This document shows, piece after piece, positions 9,420 through 19,600 of a stretch of DNA of 36,169 nucleotides. This DNA comes from Branchiostoma floridae (lineage: Eukaryota; Chordata; Leptocardii; Amphioxiformes; Branchiostomatidae), in contig NC_049985.1 of NCBI RefSeq assembly GCF_000003815.2, positions 25,529,611 through 25,565,779 of the forward strand, in the 5' to 3' direction. Made by a program: the position numbers and the translations under genes. The stretch's first letter is position 1, and the number at the start of each line of letters is the position of its first letter. The notes below the pieces were generated by a model that saw only the letters and a list, made by a program, of their open reading frames with translations, was not told the origin of the DNA and made no database searches.

Positions 9420-12400
9420 TTTGATATAGCATAAAAATGACTAGAAACCAGATGATAACCAGGCCACAGTGTTTTATTCTTCATTTACCCTCCATGCCTG
9501 TTACACCAAGCCTGTAGAAAATTACTGTGGCCCCTGTAATGGCAGTTATTAACTGATAAAGTGTCATGGGTGGGGTCGTTTAGAGCTTCAACACACTTTA
9601 CCATCACGTCTGTAAATGATGATAGATAACTTAAGAATTACCCACCATAAAGTCCTCAGACAACAGGTCTGTTTGGCCCAAAGTAGATGGCCTACATATA
9701 AAATCTAAACTTACAGCACTGGATGAAAACAAGATCTCCCTGTTGTCAGCTCCTCCTATTTGTGCATTGTGTTACACACACAACTGTTTTGATTGCAGAA
9801 AGGATTTGCTAGAAAGTGTAGAGAGGTCAGAGAAAGGTGAAGGTTTAACTAGTAGTAGTACTACTAGTAGTAGCCCCTGTAGTGTAGACTGTTGCATGGT
9901 GTTAGACAATAGGCCAATCAATTATACTGTTTGCGACTAACTGACTAACAAAGAAGATAGCATCATTCCTTTGTTTGCTTTCTTGCTAATCTTTCATGTA
10001 ATCATTTTGTTTTTTTGTACAAAGGCTATGGAAGGATGAACAGTAGGCCTGAATAAAGTAAGTAAGTAACAAAGGCTAACTACCTACTTAGTCCCTTGAC
10101 CTCCAGGTCATTTGTGGGGGAACAAGGTAACCATGAAGACAGACAGGTGTCCCTAAGCTGATTTCTCTCTTGCTATAGTTAGCAAAGACTACAGACATTT
10201 GGTTCTAAAGTTATTCAGAATCAGCAAAAAAAAAAATCAAAAGGCCTAGAGCAAAACTTTTCTAGCCCATGTCAAGGATAAAGAATCTCCTCTGGCAAAA
10301 CAGAAATTGTAGTTTTTTCTTAAAATTTAAATTGAAGAATTCTCAATTTCAGTAAACTTTGACATTTTTTCCAAAGCAAAATATGTATCTTAAAAGTTAC
10401 ATTAGGTGAAGTCCAGTTTATTGTTTTTCATCTTTGTGCCAAACAATACTGAGTCTGATGCATGTGGATGATTTTTTTGGGTATGTTTTCTTGAATGTAA
10501 CACAGATGCCTCATCTCTTCTGACAATGTTGCTACTGTAAAACGGGAAAGTTTCCCTTTGGTTTTAGTTTTGCTAGTTTCATGGCAGTCTCTCTACTGCA
10601 ATTCATGTACTGCAAATATGCTACTGTACAGTAACTACAGAATTGTTTCAACCGCAAATTCACAACACAGCAAAAACCTAATTTTACTGCAAAACAAAAC
10701 CACTGCAAAAGTAGATGAATTAACGGTATACGATACATGTATATAGGATAAATGAATTTACGATGTGCAGACTCATATGAATGCTTCTTATGACAAAGGG
10801 TTTCCTCGTAAACTTGGATTATTAATGATTCCAGAAAGCTTTCAAAGCATGGAGACGTGTTCTTTATTGTGTCTGAACATCTGAATAGGCCTTTTATTGA
10901 TGTTTACCAAATAAAGCCTGCTAAGCCCTGTTGTCTCACCAGTTGTTCCTACACTTTGCAGTTTAAAAATACAATAATGCAATGAATTGGCCCAATGGTA
11001 CCAGTCTCTGAACTCTCTCAGGCTCTCGCTTACAATTCAGTTGAATGTTGTTTCTCGAAAGCTTGTGCGAGTTTTTCATAGTTTCTATATCAGATTCTGT
11101 GTAGTCGTTATGATTATAACCGCCCTTCGGCATGAAATACCAGCTTCGCAGGTGCGCACTGCAACAGCAGCTGGTTATATTACACTGAAACTAGTGAAAG
11201 ACCTGTCTCACCTAACCTAAGCATTGTTTAAAGCTGGATACTCTGACAGTACTTGATGGTAATGTGTTCAACTCTGCAATAGTTCTAGGGAAAAACAACA
11301 AGTTTTTGAACACCTTGACAACTATGGTACTTGAAAACATGACTGTTTCTTTTTTTCCTGATCTGGTATTAGATACAAAAGTTATCGATAGACAGTGGTT
11401 GGTACATCCATCAATTTATCAGTTAACCTATATTTTTAACATAAGTTTAATCTTTTCATACAGTGGAACCGTTACAACATTTACTACTCCCAAAATGGCG
11501 GCCGGCTAACGTGGCAACCTCATGACCCCTCATTGCTCTGCGGTGTTTGCCGAGGCGGTCGTGCTAACACACCAATAGCTTAATGTTTAACTTCCCCAAC
11601 TGCTATTTCAATAGAAACGTTGGCTAATCTAGTAACGCCGAGTTACAATATGCGGCGGACAATACACGTGTCAATCATGAAAGGGGGTGGTGCCGTCAGG
11701 AGTGAAAAGTTCAGCAGATAAATGGTGTGGAAGCCTGGTAACAGTGGGATGTGAAGTACCACCAGCCATTATGCTGGTGTTTGTACCTGTGCGTGCTTTC
11801 AAGAGATGTGTGGATAGTAAAGATGCATGGAACTAGCAAGTGCAATATGCTATATTGTCATCACTGTTTCGTCTTAGTTTCGGTACTTTTGCATTGGTGA
11901 CGACTTTCAACCAATCTACTTGCTGAATGAGGAAACAGATAGCAATCCTCACCATTTGCTAGTCACAGTATAAGTATAACAAATAAATTTTCAAATTGCT
12001 GGTAATAAACTGTAAGTGGTATCTTTCTTATATGAAAATGAGCAACAATGTTATGTTGCAATACTGATCAGATGTAGGTCTTGTGTGTTAAAGTTTTTTG
12101 ATATGATAAAAGTCAATCCAGCAAGCCATCTCTAGTCATAATCCACATTGAAACAAGCGCGTACAAGTTTGCTACCTTTAAAAGACCATTTTGTTTGTAG
12201 CAACTGCTCCCAGTCATCAACCATTTCCCTTGAGTGGTTGCCTCTGGTTTGGAAGAATAGAAATAGTTGAACTGATATTATCTAGTCAAGAGAAATATCT
12301 TCTTATTTTGGAAACAGCCATTGATATGAAAATTAAAAAAAAAAAATAGATTTATAAAATACATCTCGGAGCTAACAGCAGATCTTCATCTAATTGCAAA

Positions 12401-13725
12401 TGATTTTCCAAACCACTCATAACCAATTATATTGTTTTATCTTTATTCAAAAGTGCTTTTGTAAGTATTGATGCACACATTTAAAGAATACTGCTCAATG
12501 ATAGTAACTGACAACTGTTATAAATTTCTGCTTTATTTTTGTAAACCTCCCGGCAATATTTCAACCTCAAGGTGTTTAGTTTACTCATCTACATGGCAAC
12601 TTGGTAGTAGGTGAACCATGCCCTCAACAAACAGCAAACTCCTTTCTCACTCAGCATGAGGTGATGGTGGGTTGATAAAAAAAGGACTGTTACCTTAATG
12701 CGTGGGAGGGACTTGCGCCTTATGCGGCAATGCAAGACACCCTGCAACGTGGCAGAGGCAAATATTTAACCACGAGATCATAAAAAGTTGGCCGTTACAG
12801 AGCAAACTTTTACTCCAGATAAAAGTATGTTGTGATGTAGCATTTTCCTAAACAATAGCTAGGTTTCATGCACAAGTATGGTATTCTCTCAAGAATGTAG
12901 GAAGGATTTTTTGGGGTTTTTTATCTAGAAGAAATGATGACTTAGGTCATGTGAAATTCATGTGACTGTTGAACTTTGGATCATTGACCCAGAATACGTC
13001 TGTCACATGCAGTGCACCTTTTCCCTACCTCCAAAACTTAACCAATTTGAATACTTAATTTGCTGCCAAACTGCTACCTTACCAGGTTGGATGTTAGAGG
13101 GAAGAGGAGTATATGAGACTAAAAGTACCCTCTGGTTTGTGCTTTACTGACCTAAAAATGTTTTGTTTTTTTTGTCATCAACTTGTATCTTTTCTAAGCT
13201 AAAGCTTATCAGAAAATCACCCCATACATGTTCATGGTGACCAAATGAGTTATGTAGCATTTATAAACCAGGTACAATGTATACAATACACATAAATCTG
13301 TCAGTAAAATTTGTAGTTTATGGTACTTTTGAAATATCTTAGAGATAAGGTTGGATACCAATGCTATTTCCTACTTAAATTTCTATTCTACTCATTGTTG
13401 GGGAGTCTTCGTAGTTGATTTTTGTCCTTAAATCTGTCGTAAATACATTTTTATCAACTTTCATGTCATGAAGTTCAGAGTTTCGGACAGACAGTGTCGG
13501 ACGTTTTTGTAAATTTCCATCTTTTGATTGATATATTGGAGACAACCCTTTTGCATGGATACATAGAAAAATGCCTAGCATATATTTGGAGGGAGTCTAT
13601 TAACATTGGGTATAGTATATAGTAGTGTGAGGTTTATATGGCTTATGGAATTTGGTCATATATTTTTCATGAGAAATTATGCACCTGCATTGTAAAGCAA
13701 CTCAGCAGCATTTATTCAAGAAAGC
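9420..13725. other. Intergenic DNA, no gene seen
   Basis: AT-rich with only short unsupported frames. A TAAGTAAGTAA tail at about 10055-10070 could be a retroelement end. The segment 10530-10725 resembles a dispersed element with many ACTGCAAA and ACTGTA motifs. The segment 11110-11160 carries a lone copy of the ~51-bp repeat (ATAACCGCCCTTCGGC). A YY1-like site is listed separately. Confidence 0.45.
11491..11503 (+). promoter_or_regulatory. YY1-like motif CAAAATGGCGGCC
   Basis: Matches the AAnATGGCGGC consensus bound by YY1-type zinc-finger proteins, which often sits just downstream of transcription starts. Locally CpG-richer DNA follows. No coding gene starts here, so it may mark a non-coding start or be chance. 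Confidence 0.3.
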
Positions 13726-14115
13726 CCATGTTGATTTGATTATATAAGTGACATCCATTTTTTGTACAAAAATGTATCAATTTTGGTCCCATTTAGAAAA
13801 ATGGTCTTTGACTGTATACTGTAAAATGTATGAACCAGCTGCAAATTAAGCAAATATATGTCAATAATTGAATAAATGGTAAAGACAGAAAATATAAAAA
13901 AAACAATGCTAATGTCATAGAATGCCAAAGTCATATGCATTCCAAAATCAAAGAAGATGTAAAGAACAAAATAAAGAGGTGAATCTATAATTGTTCGGTT
14001 TATCATACATCGTGTGTTAAGGAATTTGTTCAAGCTTCCTGATTATGATGAAGGCAACTTTTTTTTGCCTAGTAATCTTTTTTTAAACACACTCAAATCA
14101 GTTTGAGGTGTCATT
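13726..14115 (+). mobile_element. MITE, family A copy 2
   Basis: The left end reads CCATGTTGATTTGATTATAT and then GTGACATCC, nearly identical to the end at 23716. Internal landmarks ACTGTATACTGTAAA, GCAAATATATG, GCTAATGTCATAGAATGCC and TGATGAAGGCAACTTTTTT are in family order. The right end is cut at about 14115, where a CAGTCAAACC-type element begins. Confidence 0.7.
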
Positions 14116-14117
14116 AA

Positions 14118-14290
14118 AAACTGCCAATCAAACCTGCCCAAGATGACCGCTCTGGGGACAAGTAAAATCTGGTCAATGTGGACAGGTTAAAAAGTTGCTG
14201 TAGACAGGATTCTTAATACTTGTGGCGATTAAAAAACTTGTCTAAGGTCACCGCTATAAAGCGATCACAATTGGCCCTTGTATATTCAGT
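14118..14290. mobile_element. CAGTCAAACC-type MITE, degenerate copy
   Basis: Begins CAATCAAACCTGCCC and carries GGTCAATGTGGACAGG and AGACAGGATTCTTAATACTT, as in the copy at 9240. It abuts the truncated right end of the family A element, suggesting insertion into it. A further left-end fragment lies at 14880-14955 (CAATCAAACCTGCCCATG, AGACAGGATTCTTAAA). Confidence 0.5.
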
Positions 14291-14328
14291 GGTTAGATTG
14301 TGTAGTGGGGATAGGGCCTATTATAAGA

Positions 14329-14510
14329 TACAGTCAAACCTGTCTATAGCGGCCACTCAAGGGTCCGGACAAATTTGGCCACTATAGACAGGTGGCCTCT
14401 GTATAGAGGTGGCAACTTGTAGATAAAATACCCAAGGGACCGACGAAAAGTGGCTACTATGGACAGGTGGCCCCTCTGTAGAGGTGGCCCCTAATACAGG
14501 TTTGACTGTA
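14329..14510. mobile_element. CAGTCAAACC-type MITE, best-preserved copy (182 bp)
   Basis: The ends TACAGTCAAACCTG at 14329 and CAGGTTTGACTGTA at 14497-14510 are perfect reverse complements. The outer TA on each side would fit a TA target duplication. The interior has two diverged copies of a GGACAGGTGGCC block and AAGGGACC segments. No coding capacity. The superfamily is not assigned. Confidence 0.75.
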
Positions 14511-14519
14511 GAGCAGAAT

Positions 14520-15300
14520 TCTTGGAATGGAGGTTCTGTCCAGTGCTTTTAATCTTATCTGATTTCTCCAGATCTTCTGGATACATATTTGCCATGGATT
14601 TATTATTTTGGCAGGCTTGTTTTGGTAATTAGCTCAGCAACTGCTAATTATCTTCCATCCATCCATCATCCAATCAAATGATCTTAGAGCTGTCCAAACT
14701 ATAGATAAGTTTCAGGTACATATTTATCTCAATTGTTTAGATTTTCACTGTATGCATTAGAACAGATGGATCATTGATTGGATCATGGTGTGTCATTATC
14801 ACTAATCCATAAATCAAGATGGGATAAAATGTTTATCTCTGAAAAATGATAAGAACACAAATTGTTACAATTTTTTTACAATCAAACCTGCCCATGAAGA
14901 CCACTAAGAGGACGAGCAAAATTGGTCACTTAGACAGGATTCTTAAATGCTTGTTTCAATGAGAAAAGGTATTATCAATGACAACACATGTTTCAAAAGG
15001 ATAAATGCCTATAATTTTAATAAGATTTATAGCAATAAAGGGTCAGATTGTGACATATGGGTCACCTTATAGCTCAACAACTATAAATGTAAGAAATTAT
15101 ATATTTTTGTGTCAGTCTTCAACCAACCTAACCTTACTCTATTGGTGCAACACAATATGAGGGACATAATTACACAGGTGGTCTGTTTTTGAGATGACAC
15201 CTCCCCCACCCCACCCCCTAGTTTTGCCTATCTGGACCAACCCCGAGGTTAAATATCGATCCAAAGAAAATTTACACAGTTTGTAATTATCTCATAACTG
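14520..15300. other. Intergenic DNA upstream of the A1CF/RBM47-like gene
   Basis: AT-rich, with a partial MITE end at 14880-14955 and a C-rich run at about 15198-15222. No gene was recognised. Confidence 0.4.
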
Positions 15301-15426
15301 GTCACATGGTCCTTACGACAAATACACCACCGGCACTCGAGATAGCATTCAGTCGTCGATCCGGCTTAATTCATCAGAAATTTGCTTTAATTTGATCACC
15401 GCTTGGAACTTGCTTTTTTTTCACTC

Positions 15427-15437
15427 ATGGCGACAGG
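15427..15437 (+). CDS. Possible tiny first coding exon of the A1CF/RBM47-like gene
   Basis: ATGGCGACAGG ends at a strong donor (GG|GTAAGTGA, GT at 15438-15439). Joined to the acceptor at 16646-16647 it gives ATG GCG ACA GGT AGC ATG, adding Met-Ala-Thr-Gly-Ser in frame before the Met at 16652. The in-frame join and strong donor argue for a real 5' exon, but translation could equally start at 16652 with this exon untranslated. Where transcription starts is not known. Confidence 0.45.
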
Positions 15438-16647
15438 GTAAGTGATGAATTTGCCATTCTGGGTTGCAAGCCACACCCTTACTTTGCGGTTACAAAACAG
15501 CAAAGTTTATCTTTAACCTAGCGAGCCTTAATTCTATGGGGCTGTTTGCGGATAGCTTGGTCGATACCCTGGCTGTGCAGCGCACGCAAAGGTTGGTCGT
15601 GTTGGGGAGAAGTGAGTGCGCGTTTTTTCGTGTTTTTCCACAATTCGTAGTTCCAATCTGCGCGTGATTCTGTGTTTGTAGATGTGTTAGATTCGAAATG
15701 TACCCATATGTGTATGTAATGCTTTACAAGCCGTCAGATTTACAACATGTTTAAGGTACAGTAACGAGGGTGGCATTCCGGCGATTCAACTTGTCCAGAC
15801 ATAGCCGTTGTACATAGTAGACACAGGCAGCTTTTTTTAGATTCTTCAGCAAAGCACATTGTATGGTGGTTTTATGTTACTGTCAAATCAAAACATAATC
15901 TTTATAAGGTTCTTCTTGAAGAGGGTGTTCAGTGAGTTAAAAGTTTTGCTGGCTCAGGAAAAAAAACGTGTCGCGTACGTTGCACTTTGGTCCCCCCATG
16001 GACAAACATGTTGACAATTTGGTCATAGTGCAGTTGGTGGGTGGAGCCCTAGTCAGCCATTTTTGCTACATAGTTCAGGTATGGATATGGGCTCCAAAAA
16101 GGCTTAAAGTATAGTTTAACGCTACTTTACAGTATCAGCTTGCCTCTGAAAGGTTCTTACCAGTCCCTAGAATCCGTATGTATGTGTTAGAAGATTCTTA
16201 AATGTCTGTAGATTCCATATGATTGTATATGATTGCAAAAGAGTGCATTTTACCTTGACCTTTTCTGTTCCGAGCAGGTAGTTTTTTCCATACCGTACAA
16301 CCTACATGTATTGAACCAACAAGTGCTCAACTTTTATTCACTCTTCTTTTATTGGAAACTACCTTAAGCTTCTTTTATTTGGAAATACTTTGGTGTTTTT
16401 TTGCTGTATCTTTCCTGTCCCATTAAAAGTCTTGCTACTGATGAAATCTTTGTCAAATTTGTGAAGGAAGATATTAAGTGTTATTACAGTTGTTAAGAGT
16501 TATGATAAAGTTATGTTATGATTGCGATATGATGATGAAGTGTTATTTAAGTGTGTTTTTTCCATAATGTGTGGGTTCTATAAAAAGAGCATTTTTCTTT
16601 CCAGCAATTTGTTTGACTCACGTTTTCTTTCCTTTTTATTCTTACAG
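15438..16647 (+). other. Probable 5' intron of the A1CF/RBM47-like gene
   Basis: Bounded by GTAAGT at 15438 and TTCTTACAG at 16647. No coding sequence was recognised. The 67-codon frame at 15464-15667 has no visible domain. Confidence 0.5.
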
Positions 16648-16651
16648 TAGC

Positions 16652-19600
16652 ATGACAGCAGGGGGTCTCCAGGGACACACGATGTCCGAGAACGACGCTA
16701 ACCCCCAGGGCCCTCAGGGCATCACCGGCGCACAGAACGAGGCCGCCCTTCTGTCTCTCATGGAGCGCACCGGCTACAACATCATCCAGGAAAACGGACA
16801 GCGCAAGTACGGCGGCCCTCCACCGGGCTGGGAGGGCGTCACGCCGAGCCGCGGCTGCGAGGTCTTCGTCGGGAAGATCCCTCGCGATTTGTTCGAAGAT
16901 GAACTGGTACCCGTCTTTGAGAGCATAGGTAAGATCTACGAACTCAGACTCATGATGGACTTTAACGGCAACAATAGAGGCTACGCCTTTGTCATGTACA
17001 CCTCCCGAGACGACGCCAAGAGGGCCGTCAAGCAACTCAATAACTATGAAATCAGAAAGGGGAGGCTGCTGGGGGTGTGTCCCAGTGTTGACAACTGCCG
17101 CCTTTTCGTGGGCGGGATCCCAAAGAATAAGAAGAAGCACGAAATCCTAGAAGAGATGTCGAAGGTCACAGAGGGAGTGGTTGACGTGATTGTCTACCCC
17201 AGCGCGACTGATAAAACCAAGAATCGTGGATTCGCGTTTGTTGAGTACGAGAGCCACCGGGCGGCCGCCATGGCGCGCAGGAAGCTGATTCCCGGCCGAA
17301 TCCAGCTGTGGGGGCACCAGATCGCTGTGGACTGGGCCGAGCCGGAAGTGGAAGTAGATGAAGACATCATGAAATCCGTTAAGGTACTGTACGTCCGCAA
17401 CCTCCTCCTGACAACAACAGAAGAGAGCCTGAAGGAGAGTTTCGAGAACGTGGTCAGCCCGGGGTCCGTAGAACGGGTGAAGAAGATCCGCGACTACGCC
17501 TTCGTCCACTTCAAAACCAGGGAGGAGGCGGTCAAGGCCATGAATGCGACCAACGGGCAGCTGATTGACGGCTGCCAGGTGGAAGTGACTCTAGCCAAAC
17601 CGGTGGATAGGGACAACTACGTCCGTTACACACGCGGCGCCGGCCGGGGCATGCCTATGGAGATCTACCCAACAGGCTATGAGAACTACTACATCCCGAC
17701 TCCGTACCCACCTACACACCTGTATCCAGCAGCTGCTGCAGCTGCAGCCGCCTTCGCACCCGCCAACCTGCGCTTCCAGGGCCGCAGCTCTCTCGGGGCC
17801 CGCGGAGTGATGCGCGTCCGCGGCCGCGGGGCTGCCGGCGCCCGTGGAGCGGGGGGATCGCGTGGCTACTTCTCGTACGGTCTGACCCGGGGAGGGTTCT
17901 ACGGGCAGAAGAAGAAGGAGCTGTTCGACCTGCTGCCTGGGATGGAGCTCACCCCCACTAACCCTGTCACCATGAAGCCACTCAAATCTGCACCACAGGT
18001 GCCTCTGGACCAGGTCAGTAGGAGGAGTCTTAGAGAACTACCAGTACATCTTAAAGGTCTTGTCCTGTTCAAGACATAGCCTTTAAGATTTATAAGCCCA
18101 TTNNNNNNNNNNNNNNNNNNNNNNNNNNNNNNNNNNNNNNNNNNNNNNNNNNNNNNNNNNNNNNNNNNNNNNNNNNNNNNNNNNNNNNNNNNNNNNNNNN
18201 NNATACAAGTTGCTCAAACAACTAAATAGAGGCTGTTACTCTTGTTCGAGTTACTTTTGTATGAGTTTAGTCGGAGTGATTTTCTTGAGTAACCTTAAAT
18301 TTTGTATTGTTTATCTTATTAGATGTCTTTATCACTGCACTTTGCATGTACACTTCATAGTCTTAAGACCTTGACAGTGTGATTGGTTTACCATTGTTTA
18401 AGTGTGCTTGAATGGTGTTTTATTCCTCAGATGCTGGAGGAGATGTGTCAGAAGAACCAGTGGGGATCCCCGGTGTACTCCCTCCACTCCACCATGGGGC
18501 CTGGGGAACGTCAACTCTTTCTCTACAAGGTACATTCAAACTGTGTCTTTCTACCTGTGTACAAGGTACATTCAAACTGTGTCTTTCAACCTGTGTACAA
18601 GGTACATTCAAACTGTGTCTTTCAACCTGTGTACAAGGTACATTCAAACTGTGTCTTTCAACCTGTGTACAAGGTACATTCAAACTGTGTCTTTCAACCT
18701 GTGTACAAGGTACATTCAAACTGTGTCTTTCAACCTGTGTACAAGGTACATTCAAACTGTGTCTTTCAACCTGTGTACAAGGTACATTCAAACTGTGTCT
18801 TTCAACCTGTGTACAAGGTACATTCAAACTGTGTCTTTCAACCTGTGTACAAGGTACATTCAAACTGTGTCTTTCAACCTGTGTACAAGGTACATTCAAA
18901 CTGTGTCTTTCAACCTGTGTACAAGGTACATTCAAACTGTGTCTTTCAACCTGTGTGTAAAGGTCTGGTAGCAGTTGGTCTTGATCTCAATGGAGTGTCC
19001 CTTATACCCCTGTCACATTATCCACGACCTTTGGGCGTAGTTTGGCCATATTTAAGATCGACAGAGGGTTGAGCGTATTTTTTCACCTGAAAACCATCCC
19101 TGTCACGTATAAGCCATACTTTGTACCTTGTACAATTGTTGTGCAATAAAATTATTATTATAAGCAAGGCTCGGGCGATTGGCACAGAATCGTCGTCCGA
19201 TCGATTTTAGCGCAATGTGACAGGGGCATTACACGATCTGTTAGACTTACAGCTGATCATATAGCTGTATGCTTAAACCCAAAGAAAGTAACTTCCTTTG
19301 AAGATGTTTGTGTTTTCCCTTGCTCTCTATCTCAAAAACTATTGACCGTATATCTTTTTCTCAGAAAAACTTAGTTTGGTCCGGTGGTTAGTGACTCCGC
19401 CTAAAACATGTTCTCTATCATGCAATACAGTCAGTACAAGAGGGACAGCTAACAACAGGGAAAGCAATATTTTTGAAGGGAAACTTTGAAACATTGTTCT
19501 ATGTTTCATGTGATTAGCTCAGAACACATATTTGAAGAAACTTACTAACAGTTGTGAAGTAGTGAAATCAGCACCATGGACAGCACTGCTCTGTGCTATT

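Noticed and set aside
16925-16936. Donor-like GGTAAGAT inside RRM1 of both RBM genes
   Set aside because: It encodes the conserved Ile-Gly-Lys-Ile of RRM1 and reading continues without interruption, so it is coding sequence and not an intron border.
16547-17509. Long - strand frames opposite the first RBM exon (197 and 120 codons)
   Set aside because: Shadows of the GC-rich coding exon on the opposite strand, with no domain. The same shadows appear opposite the second RBM gene.
18383-19072. Four long open frames (three on +, one on -) across 18383-19072
   Set aside because: They are produced by a 36-bp repeat with no stops in those frames. Only the frame continuous with the upstream exon is relevant, and only if alternative donors are used.
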